64,000 nt of DNA from Mariniphaga sp. (lineage in GTDB: Bacteria > Bacteroidota > Bacteroidia > Bacteroidales > Prolixibacteraceae): contig JAGXGA010000013.1 in NCBI GenBank assembly GCA_024636975.1, positions 1 to 64,000 of the forward strand, read 5' to 3'. The notes under the pieces are model-generated. The model searched no databases and was not told where the DNA came from. It saw nothing but the letters and a program-made list of their open reading frames with translations. Made by a program: the position numbers and the translations under genes. Positions 19,879-28,222 of the stretch are shown here, in pieces (within the stretch, counting starts at the first letter, position 1; every line of letters begins with the position of its first letter).

Positions 19879-19926
19879 TGGTGGGCAACAACGAGGAATC
19901 CAATTGAGGCAATGCGGTATAAATAA
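19879..19926 (+). repeat. Decayed array-tail relic R3
   Basis: Sixteen codons including TAA that read WWATTRNPIEAMRYK, aligning with SWRAATRNPVEALRYE. It abuts the right arm of the inverted-repeat element and lies 20 bp before P8. The first residue of the match coincides with the end of the element. Confidence 0.8.
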
Positions 19927-19946
19927 TTAATTCAAAAAAAACAAGT

Positions 19947-22325
19947 ATGAGATCAGTTAAATTCATTTTGCGAGGTTTCATAAAAAACAGCAGGCTAAAC
20001 CTGATAAACATTTCATCGATGGCCATTGGAATTACCGCGGCAATTATTGTACTTACCTATGTTTATCAGGAATTTAATTACGATTCTCAGTATAAAGATT
20101 CGGAGAGTGTATATAGGGTTTTAGTACAAAATAGCCGGAATGAACTATCAGGCGCAACCACTTACGGGCCACTGGCACAGGCATTAAAAGCTGACTTTCC
20201 TGAGATTGAGGATGCCACACGTTTAAGTTTTTATTGGGGCTACCTGGCACTGGAAGCCGGTGAAAACAGGTTTAACGAAACTGAGACTATTTTTGCCGAC
20301 CCGAATTTCTTCACACTATTCTCTTTTCCCCTTGAAAAAGGTGACGCTACGAATTGTCTGAGTGCAACCAATTCTATTGTTATATCAGAAAGTGCAGCAA
20401 AAAAATATTTCGTGGAAGAAGACCCACTTGGAAAGCAGATTAAAATTGGAAACCACCAGATTTATACAGTTCAAGGGGTTTTTAAGGATTTTCCAAAGAA
20501 TTCAAATTTCCGTGGCGATATAATTTTGCCCCTGGAAATGATTTCAAAACTGACACAGGTTTGGATTGAACCAAGCTGGAAATATCCTACTGATATTCAC
20601 ACTTTTATTTTGGCAGCAGGGAATTCCGCATCCGAAAATATATCCGTGAAAATAAAAAATTTCCTGTTAAAGCATGTAAAAGAAAACCCGGAAAAACTTG
20701 CTCTTCAGTCGATTAAAAATTTACATACTGAAAGACAAACCGGCTGGGAGTCGGTACCTCAGGCAAACAAAAGCAACCTTTATCTTTTGGCAGTAGTTGG
20801 ACTTGTAATACTTGCTATGTCGGCTGCAAACTTTCTTTTGCTTCATATTGGGATGACTTCTCAAAGGACAATAAATAATGAGGTAAAAAAAGTATGCGGG
20901 GCTTCAAAATCAATTCTTATGCGCGAGTATCTGAAAGAAGCACTTTTGTATATGACATTGAGTATTATGGTTTCTTTACTTCTCATTTATTTGTACAAAT
21001 CAATTGTTGTTACCCGGTTTTCATTTCTTCCTGAAATAAATGATTTTGATACTACACTTCTACTTTTACTTGGAGGATTATTAATTATTTTTGCACTCTT
21101 TTCGTCAGTATTATCTTCATTACTAACTTCGGCACAAAAACCATCCGGAATTTTTAAAAGCAACCCTTCGTTGCAAAATCAACCGCGCTTTGTAAATGTT
21201 CTGGTTATTGGGCAATTTACAATTGGGGTGGCACTTTTGGCAGTTACAACTTTGTTTTATAAACAGATACATTTTCTTGAGCAGTACAATCCGGGTTTTG
21301 TAAAAGAAGAACTAATAACTGTTCCGCTGAATATGCATATCGGTGATGGAATCTATAACGAAAACATGGATGTATTTTGCGAAGAGTTAAAAAAGCATGC
21401 TGGCGTAAAAAATGTAACACTTGCCTTTTCTTCACCTGCAAATATTCAGACATCAGCCGATGATTTTAACTGGGAGGGCAAACCCGTTGACAAATCAGTG
21501 ACAATGCAATGGAATGCAGTATTCTTTGATTACTTTGAAACACTCGGTATTCAAATGGCAGAAGGAAGAAGTTTCAACAGAAGTTTTCCGGGAGATATGC
21601 TAAATGAAGGAAATTGTTCTTTCATTTTAAATGAAAAAGCTATTGAGAAAATGGAACTAAATGACCCGATTGGGAAAAGTTTTGAAGCTTATGGCAGAAA
21701 AGGTCCTGTTGTCGGAATAGTTAGTGATTTTAATTTCAAATCATTGCACAGCGAAATCTCACCCATGTGTTTTAATATGAACCCGTTTTATTATAATGAA
21801 ATTATAGTCAGGATTAATCCTCAGAGCCCTGGAGTTCTGGAAAGTATCGAAAATGTTTGGAATGAATTCGTCCCCAAATATCCTTTCGAGTTCAGTTTTG
21901 TTGACCAACAACTCGATAAATTGTATGAATCCGAAAAAAAATTAACGGCCAGCATAAATGCATTTGCAGGAATTGCCATTTTAATTGCCTGCATGGGATT
22001 ACTTGCACTAACCATTTTATCAATGCAAAAACGCACCAAAGAAATCGGTATCCGCAAAGTAAACGGCGCCAAAGTTTCTGAAGTGTTGTTAATGCTCAAC
22101 AAAGATTTTATAAAATGGGTAGTTATTGCATTTGTAATTGCCACGCCCATTGCTTATTACGCTATGAATAAATGGCTCCAAAACTTTGCCTATAAAACCA
22201 CCCTTAACTGGTGGATATTTGCACTGGCTGGATTGCTGGCGCTGGCTATAGCACTACTGACGGTGAGCTGGCAGAGCTGGAGGGCTGCAACGAGGAACCC
22301 TGTGGAAGCACTCCGGTATGAGTGA
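19947..22325 (+). CDS. FtsX/MacB-type ABC permease P8
   Basis: A 792-aa permease. The first membrane segment is at about 20-42 (INISSMAIGITAAIIVLTYVY), followed by QEFNYDSQYKDSESVYRVL. The first coupling loop is unusual: NNEVKKVCGASKS near 308 lacks the KEIGIRK pattern apart from the GAS core. The second, KEIGIRKVNGAKVSEVL near 696, is full consensus. The tail ends NPVEALRYE with TGA. A 134-bp spacer with imperfect CTGGAACAGAGGACAGA-like repeats separates it from ATPase 2. Confidence 0.95.
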   Translation: MRSVKFILRGFIKNSRLNLINISSMAIGITAAIIVLTYVYQEFNYDSQYKDSESVYRVLVQNSRNELSGATTYGPLAQALKADFPEIEDATRLSFYWGYLALEAGENRFNETETIFADPNFFTLFSFPLEKGDATNCLSATNSIVISESAAKKYFVEEDPLGKQIKIGNHQIYTVQGVFKDFPKNSNFRGDIILPLEMISKLTQVWIEPSWKYPTDIHTFILAAGNSASENISVKIKNFLLKHVKENPEKLALQSIKNLHTERQTGWESVPQANKSNLYLLAVVGLVILAMSAANFLLLHIGMTSQRTINNEVKKVCGASKSILMREYLKEALLYMTLSIMVSLLLIYLYKSIVVTRFSFLPEINDFDTTLLLLLGGLLIIFALFSSVLSSLLTSAQKPSGIFKSNPSLQNQPRFVNVLVIGQFTIGVALLAVTTLFYKQIHFLEQYNPGFVKEELITVPLNMHIGDGIYNENMDVFCEELKKHAGVKNVTLAFSSPANIQTSADDFNWEGKPVDKSVTMQWNAVFFDYFETLGIQMAEGRSFNRSFPGDMLNEGNCSFILNEKAIEKMELNDPIGKSFEAYGRKGPVVGIVSDFNFKSLHSEISPMCFNMNPFYYNEIIVRINPQSPGVLESIENVWNEFVPKYPFEFSFVDQQLDKLYESEKKLTASINAFAGIAILIACMGLLALTILSMQKRTKEIGIRKVNGAKVSEVLLMLNKDFIKWVVIAFVIATPIAYYAMNKWLQNFAYKTTLNWWIFALAGLLALAIALLTVSWQSWRAATRNPVEALRYE

Positions 22326-22459
22326 ATCTCTGGAACAGAGGACAGAAGGTCTGGAGCAAAGAGGTCAGAGAATAGGAAACCTTTCAGCGTCAGGCAAATG
22401 AAGGACCTGTCAGCAATTGGAAATGGTAGAAATTGAAATAGTAACTAAAATTTATACAA

Positions 22460-23155
22460 ATGATTAAATTATCAAAAATCGACAAGTACTACGATTCGCG
22501 TTTTCAGCGGACATTTATTCTGAAGGGAATAAATCTTGAAGTAAATCAAGGTGATTTTTTAACTATTATGGGACCAAGTGGCGCCGGAAAATCTACGCTG
22601 CTGAACATCATCGGACTGCTGGATGAACCCAGCGCCGGCGAATACTATTTCTGGGACGAACCTGCCCACCAGATCAGGGAAAAGCAAAAAGTGCAGTACC
22701 ACCGCACCCATATAGGTTTTATTTTTCAGGCTTTTCACCTTATAGATGAGCTAAATGTTTATGAGAACATTGAAACACCCCTGATATATCGTGGCGTAAA
22801 AGGCAAAGAACGAAAAGCGCTGGTGGCCGATTTTCTCGACCGGTTCAATATTGTGGCCAAAAAAGATCTGTTTCCCAGTCAGCTTTCAGGAGGACAGCAG
22901 CAACTGGTGGCCATTGCCCGCGCCATAATCGGTAGTCCAAAACTATTGCTAGCCGATGAACCGACCGGAAATTTGCATTCCGAGCAGGGCGAAATGATTA
23001 TGAAACTACTGAAAAAACTGAACGATGAGGGAATGACAATCATTCAGGTAACGCATAATGAGAAATTTGCTCAATACGGCAATCGTATCATACGGATTGA
23101 GGACGGGTTGGTTAGAAGCGATGCCATGAATATTGCGCTGCAGGCAGAAGTTTGA
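22460..23155 (+). CDS. ABC transporter ATP-binding protein (ATPase 2)
   Basis: A 231-aa MacB/LolD-class ATPase. Walker A GPSGAGKST is at 38-46, Q-loop Gln at 90, signature LSGGQ at 142-146, Walker B LLLADE at 162-167 and an H-loop in QVTHN near 199. Two positions differ from ATPase 1: the residue after LSGGQQQ is Leu149 instead of Arg, and the D-loop reads NLHSEQ with His173 instead of Asp. ATPase 3 shares both changes and is nearly the same protein through residue 200. The pattern QAFHLIDELNVYENIETP is shared by both. It precedes P9 by 135 bp and probably serves P9 and neighbouring permeases without their own ATPase. Confidence 0.95.
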   Translation: MIKLSKIDKYYDSRFQRTFILKGINLEVNQGDFLTIMGPSGAGKSTLLNIIGLLDEPSAGEYYFWDEPAHQIREKQKVQYHRTHIGFIFQAFHLIDELNVYENIETPLIYRGVKGKERKALVADFLDRFNIVAKKDLFPSQLSGGQQQLVAIARAIIGSPKLLLADEPTGNLHSEQGEMIMKLLKKLNDEGMTIIQVTHNEKFAQYGNRIIRIEDGLVRSDAMNIALQAEV

Positions 23156-23191
23156 AACATATGGAATAAAAGTAAAAGGGGATCGTCTGTA

Positions 23192-23240
23192 TGCCGGCAC
23201 CTGGGATTGCCCTGTTAACGGCGGACTGGCAAAACTGACA
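23192..23240 (+). repeat. Decayed array-tail relic R4
   Basis: GCCGGCACCTGGGATTGCC and the next bases to CTGGCAAAACTG match the permease segment encoding LALGIALLTVSWQSW, with a short deletion and one lost base. It covers the last membrane segment rather than the final codons, and lies between ATPase 2 and P9. Confidence 0.6.
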
Positions 23241-23290
23241 GGTAGTGAAGTTACAGTTTTGATGACTTAAAATTCTTCTAAAAAGATGAA

Positions 23291-25693
23291 ATGCCAATGT
23301 TTTTAAAAAGTATCAAAATAATATTCAGAGAACTTTTCAATAACAAAGTAATAAATGGGATTAACATTTTTGGTTTGGCCATTGGAATTGCTGCTATCTT
23401 ATTTATATCACAATACATAAGATTTGAAAACAGCTATGATTCATTTTTAAAGAATAAAGAAAGTATTTACCGGTTGGTATTAAATAGGCACTACACTACC
23501 GGATTAGACCAGAGTGTCGGAAATAATTATATGGCGGGGCAGCTGGCAAACGATAATATTCCTGAAATTGAGAGTTTTCTTCGCTGTAAAAAGTCAACTC
23601 AGTTTATAAAAGTTGAAGATGAAATTTTTAAAGAAGAAAGGGTTTTTTATGCCGACAGTTCCTTTTTCGATCTGTTCTCATATCCGGTTGTCTCCGGATT
23701 TAAACCCGAATTTTTGAGAGCCCCCAATGTGGCTGTAATTACTGAATCACTGGCCAGGAAGTATTTTGGAAACGAAAATCCTGTTGGAAAAACTATTCAT
23801 TGTGTGAATCCTGGCAGCACCCCCATTTATATACAAGGAGTTGTAAAAGATGTTCCGTCTAATTCACATCTGAAATTTGACATGGTTATTTCGCTGGAAA
23901 GCCAGATTGGTCCTTCGTACTGTTATACCTGCAACAATACCAATACTTATTTTTTACTGCGTGAAGGAAGCGACGCAGAGGAAGTTTCAGAAAAAATAAC
24001 AGGTGTGGCAATGGATTTTTTTGAATCTGAAGGATACAAGCTGGATTTTAAAATTGATTTTCAACTGCAAAAGCTTACTGATATTCACCTTCGCTCGCAC
24101 TACCGGTTCGAACATGAAGCCAATGGAAACTACAAATACCAACTGGCACTGCTTATAGTTGCCCTGTTTATTCTGATGAGTGCATGGCTAAACTATTCCA
24201 ATATTTTCAAATCACTTATAAAAAAGAAGATAAAAAGTTTAGGCATTCGAAAAATTAACGGAGCATCATGGCGATCGTTTGCACTGGATTTTATATTGGA
24301 AACGCTCATTATTGGTCTTATAAGCCTTGGATTAGCTTTTCTGCTTTTAACACTGTTGTTCCCGGAGTTAAAGAGTTACCTGAATCTGGGTTATTCATCC
24401 GATACAATTTTGGACCCTCAGGTAATTTTGTTTTCATTTCTTGTAATTGCAGGTATTAGTATTTGTATCGGAACCTTTATGAGCCTGCAGTTTTTAAAAA
24501 CTATACCCTTGCAATTGATTCAAAGAAAGGGTTCTGTAACCCGGGGCAAGCGGCCTAGGAATTTTGTGTTGATTGTGCAGTTTAGTATAGCTGTCTTTTT
24601 AATTGTCTGCACGTTTATGGCAATTAAACAAATTCATTTCATGCAGGAATCTGCACTAACAATGAATATTGACCAGGTTTTAACCCTGAAACGTCCGGTT
24701 GACAAAAATTATAATTCGAATCAAAGAGAATTCGAACAGAGCTTAAAAAACATTCCCGGAGTTTTGGAAACCAGTTATTCAACTGTTACTCCGGGCGAAA
24801 AAAACGGATGGGTTAAAGGTGGTATTGCAATTAAAGGTTCTGACCAACTAAGCGACCAGTTTTTTCAATCCAGCGTTTCTCCAGGCTTTTTTAATTTTTT
24901 TGGTGTAAAGCTGTTGGCCGGCAGATTATTTTTTCCTGACGAAACCAATTGGGAAGGTGGTACTAAGCAAATAATCTTAAATAAACAGGCAGCTCTAGCT
25001 TTAGACGCATCAAATTATGATGAATTGTTAGGGAAGATTTTAGTCGATAATGACGATCAAAATGAAATGGGTGAAGTAATTGGCGTGGTGGATGGATACT
25101 TTCAAAATTCACTCGATCAGGAAGTACCTCCAACTATTTTTAATCCCGACCAGTTTGGTTATTTCATTTTTATAAAATTTAAGGGTAAGAGTCCGGTTGA
25201 GCTGGTTTCACAAGTGAAAGACCAATACAATGACTTTTTCAAAGACAACTATTTTGAATACTTTTTTCTCGAGGATTATTTTAATAAGCAATATCAGACG
25301 CACGTACAATTTAACCGCTGTTTCATCCTGTTTAGTTTAATGGCAATTGCTATTTCAGTTTTGTCGCTGCTGGGGGTAGTAACAATGAGCATGGTTGAAC
25401 GGATTAAAGAAATCGGTATCCGCAAAGTAAACGGTGCCAAAATATCGGAAATTTTGCTGCTGCTCAATAAAGATTTTATGAAAGGGGTTGTTGCGGCTGT
25501 TTTAATAGCTACACCAATTGCATGGTTCGCCATGAATAAGTGGCTTGCAAACTTTGCTTTCAAAACAGAATTAAGCTGGTGGGTATTTGTCCTGGCCGGT
25601 TTGGTGGCGCTGTGGGTCGCTCTTCTTACGGTAAGCTGGCAAAGTTGGCAGGCAGCGACGAAAAATCCTGTTGAAGCATTACGATACGAATAA
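23291..25693 (+). CDS. FtsX/MacB-type ABC permease P9
   Basis: An 800-aa permease (798 aa from the second ATG at 23297, which gives MFLKSIKIIFREL, closer to the other copies). The first membrane segment is at about 22-42 (INIFGLAIGIAAILFISQYI). A CYTCNNTN segment near 213 gives two close cysteines in the first outer domain. The first coupling loop KSLGIRKINGASWRS is near 314, the second KEIGIRKVNGAKISEIL near 704. The tail is a variant with WQAATKNPVEALRYE. It lies behind ATPase 2 and a relic tail, so the likely operon is ATPase 2-P9 and onwards. Confidence 0.95.
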   Translation: MPMFLKSIKIIFRELFNNKVINGINIFGLAIGIAAILFISQYIRFENSYDSFLKNKESIYRLVLNRHYTTGLDQSVGNNYMAGQLANDNIPEIESFLRCKKSTQFIKVEDEIFKEERVFYADSSFFDLFSYPVVSGFKPEFLRAPNVAVITESLARKYFGNENPVGKTIHCVNPGSTPIYIQGVVKDVPSNSHLKFDMVISLESQIGPSYCYTCNNTNTYFLLREGSDAEEVSEKITGVAMDFFESEGYKLDFKIDFQLQKLTDIHLRSHYRFEHEANGNYKYQLALLIVALFILMSAWLNYSNIFKSLIKKKIKSLGIRKINGASWRSFALDFILETLIIGLISLGLAFLLLTLLFPELKSYLNLGYSSDTILDPQVILFSFLVIAGISICIGTFMSLQFLKTIPLQLIQRKGSVTRGKRPRNFVLIVQFSIAVFLIVCTFMAIKQIHFMQESALTMNIDQVLTLKRPVDKNYNSNQREFEQSLKNIPGVLETSYSTVTPGEKNGWVKGGIAIKGSDQLSDQFFQSSVSPGFFNFFGVKLLAGRLFFPDETNWEGGTKQIILNKQAALALDASNYDELLGKILVDNDDQNEMGEVIGVVDGYFQNSLDQEVPPTIFNPDQFGYFIFIKFKGKSPVELVSQVKDQYNDFFKDNYFEYFFLEDYFNKQYQTHVQFNRCFILFSLMAIAISVLSLLGVVTMSMVERIKEIGIRKVNGAKISEILLLLNKDFMKGVVAAVLIATPIAWFAMNKWLANFAFKTELSWWVFVLAGLVALWVALLTVSWQSWQAATKNPVEALRYE

Positions 25694-25700
25694 TACGCAG

Positions 25701-25748
25701 ATCCCGGGAGCAAAGCAATCCGGGATGAAGGCACGGAGGTGCGAATAA
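25701..25748 (+). repeat. Decayed array-tail relic R5
   Basis: After P9, the sequence from ATCCCGGGAGCAAAGCAATC to GGTGCGAATAA (stop at 25748) aligns with GCAACGAGGAATCCGGTGG...GGTATGAATAA of functional tails with small indels. It shares the inserted motif CCCGGGAGC with relic R2, suggesting that these two decayed copies have a common origin. Confidence 0.6.
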
Positions 25749-25760
25749 ACTTTTTTTAAT

Positions 25761-28151
25761 ATGGTACTCTATAAACTCAAAATTACAATCAGAAATGCCC
25801 GGAGGAACGAAGTACTTTCGTTTGCCAAATTATTTGGGCTCAGCATCTCTTTTGGGGTAATATTATTTGCTGTGGGGTATGTATTTTATGAAACCAGTTT
25901 CGACAAAAATGTTCCCGGGTACGATAGCATTTACCGTTGCCTCATGCAGGGAAAGCTCGAAAACCAGGATGCTGATTTCGCTGTTACAAGCCCTGAGATG
26001 GCTCCTGCAATTGTTGCCGATATTCCTGAAATAACTGAAGCTTTAAGAATATTCAACCGGGGAACTGCCACTATAACCTACAATAATCTGCATTTCGATG
26101 GGGACCAGTTATTTTATGCTGATTTTAATTTCTTTTCCTTTTTCAGCATTCCGTTAACTACGAATCTGGACCAACCCCTGGCTGCAAATAACTCTGTTGT
26201 TATAGCTGAAAGCATAGCCGTTAAAATTTTTGGTGCATCAGATAAAGCATTGGGGGAAAAGGTCAATATTAGTGGAGAAGATGCAGTAATTACTGGCATA
26301 TTTGAAGATTTGCCATCTAATTTTCATTTACAGGCAAAGCTGATACAGTCGCTGCAAAAATCCAATCCCGGTGAAATCGGATGGGGGTCACAGAATTACT
26401 ATACCTATTTTAAAACAAACCGGCCCGATATTCCAACCGAAGATTTAAACTATAAACTTTCAAAAACAGTTTATACTTATTACGACGTTAGGATTGATGG
26501 CGCTGCTGCACAATCGCTTGACGATCTTAAATATACTGACGAATTGTATGTGCTGTTTACTTGCGAGCGATTAGCCGATATTCATTTCAGCAAACATAAA
26601 TTCGATCCGGCAGTTACTTCCAGCAAAATGTATGTATATGGAGCAGTTGTACTTGCAATACTAATTCTTCTGATTTCATCCATTAATTTCATTAATCTTA
26701 CACTTGCCAATATTTCAAACCGTTTAAAAGAGGTGGGAATCCGAAAAACAACCGGTGCATATAATTATCATATTTTAACACAGTTTCTATACGAAACGGC
26801 AGTTTTCCTGGTGGTTGGATTCATTCTGGCCTTGGTTTTATACCTTCTGTTTCAGGACCCGCTGGAGCGGTATCTGGGCATTAATATTTTTTTATCAGGG
26901 AAGCAGTTGATGAAAATTTTTGCTGTTGTTTTTATAGGTCTATTAGGTTTTAATTTATTGGTTAATTTTCTTCCTATTGCTGTTTTTTCAAAAAAAAATA
27001 TTTTGGCTTTAATAAAAAATGAAAAACCTGTCAGAAAGCGTTTCTCCGGTATTAACGGCTTTGTATTTCTGCAGTTTGTGCTTTCCTGTTTAATAATTCT
27101 TGGTTCGTTATTCGTACAGAAACAGATAAGCTTCATCGTTGATAAAGACCGGGATTACGACTCCGAAAACATTATGATGCTAAACATGTGGGCAATGCAC
27201 CCCAATACCCGCAAAAGTTTCATACAAGAACTCAAAACCAGCAGTGCTGTTAAATCGGTTACAACCAGCGATATTTACTTTGGAGTAGATCCGGGTATGA
27301 ATGCGGCCTATTTCGAAACTATGGAGGATGGTAATTTTTTCCATACCAGTGTGTTTCCGGTCGATGATGCATTTCTTGCAACTTTTGACCTGGAGATGAA
27401 AGAAGGGCGGTTTTTTGATAAGGAACAACAATCGGATTATAAAGCTGCTGTTCTGAATGAAGCAGCACTCAAAAAATACACGGGCGAAGCGTCAATAGTG
27501 GGTAAAGAAGTTATTGTGGATGGGAATTTCAAAGTTATTGGGGTTGTGAAGGATTTTAATTTCCGGTCGTTACATCACAGCATTCAGCCACTTGTTATGA
27601 CTCGTATTGATAATTTTGGAAATGTCTATGTAAAAATCGGAGCGAACCTTACGGGGGAAGTAATTAAGTTTGCAGAAAGTTTGTGGGAGAAACATAATAT
27701 TGAAATTCCTTTTCAGTATACTTTCCACGACGATGTTTTTGCCCGCCATTATATCAAAGATCAGCAGGCAAGAAAACTGCTTCTTATTCTTTCGATCATT
27801 TCAATTAGCATTGCGTGCGTAGGATTGTATGCAATAAGTTATTTCACAATTGTGCGAAAAACAAAAGAAATAGGCATACGTAAGGTAAATGGTGCAGCAG
27901 CTTTCGAGGTGATGTCAATGTTAAGTTTCCGTTTTTTGGCAGGAGTTGTTATGGCATTTCTTTTAGCCATTCCCGTTTCCTGGTACGCAATGAATAAATG
28001 GCTCGAAAACTTTGCCTATAAAACCACCCTAAGCTGGTGGATATTTGCACTGGCCGGTTTGCTGGCACTGGGAATTGCATTGCTGACGGTGAGCTGGCAA
28101 AGCTGGAAGGCAGCTTCCAGGAATCCGGTTGAGGCACTGAGGTATGAATAA
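25761..28151 (+). CDS. FtsX/MacB-type ABC permease P10
   Basis: A 796-aa permease starting MVLYKLKI, the same opening as P7 (MVLYSLKI). The first membrane segment is at about 22-42 (LFGLSISFGVILFAVGYVFY). The first coupling loop KEVGIRKTTGAYN is near 323. The second, KEIGIRKVNGAAAFEVM near 700, is consensus only up to NGA and then differs (AAFEVMSMLSF for KVSEILTLLNK). The tail reads AASRNPVEALRYE. A faint tail-like stretch ending CGTTATGAATAA (28191-28202) follows within the 71-bp spacer to P11. Confidence 0.95.
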   Translation: MVLYKLKITIRNARRNEVLSFAKLFGLSISFGVILFAVGYVFYETSFDKNVPGYDSIYRCLMQGKLENQDADFAVTSPEMAPAIVADIPEITEALRIFNRGTATITYNNLHFDGDQLFYADFNFFSFFSIPLTTNLDQPLAANNSVVIAESIAVKIFGASDKALGEKVNISGEDAVITGIFEDLPSNFHLQAKLIQSLQKSNPGEIGWGSQNYYTYFKTNRPDIPTEDLNYKLSKTVYTYYDVRIDGAAAQSLDDLKYTDELYVLFTCERLADIHFSKHKFDPAVTSSKMYVYGAVVLAILILLISSINFINLTLANISNRLKEVGIRKTTGAYNYHILTQFLYETAVFLVVGFILALVLYLLFQDPLERYLGINIFLSGKQLMKIFAVVFIGLLGFNLLVNFLPIAVFSKKNILALIKNEKPVRKRFSGINGFVFLQFVLSCLIILGSLFVQKQISFIVDKDRDYDSENIMMLNMWAMHPNTRKSFIQELKTSSAVKSVTTSDIYFGVDPGMNAAYFETMEDGNFFHTSVFPVDDAFLATFDLEMKEGRFFDKEQQSDYKAAVLNEAALKKYTGEASIVGKEVIVDGNFKVIGVVKDFNFRSLHHSIQPLVMTRIDNFGNVYVKIGANLTGEVIKFAESLWEKHNIEIPFQYTFHDDVFARHYIKDQQARKLLLILSIISISIACVGLYAISYFTIVRKTKEIGIRKVNGAAAFEVMSMLSFRFLAGVVMAFLLAIPVSWYAMNKWLENFAYKTTLSWWIFALAGLLALGIALLTVSWQSWKAASRNPVEALRYE

Positions 28152-28222
28152 TATAAAAACTGAGCAAGAAATTCTTTGGGAGTTATGATACGTTATGAAT
28201 AAAAAAAGATAATGATTCAGCC

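Noticed and set aside
22326-22459. CTGGAACAGAGG-like imperfect direct repeats before ATPase 2
   Set aside because: Only two weak copies in low-complexity purine-rich sequence; no tail similarity and not enough units for a CRISPR or operator array.
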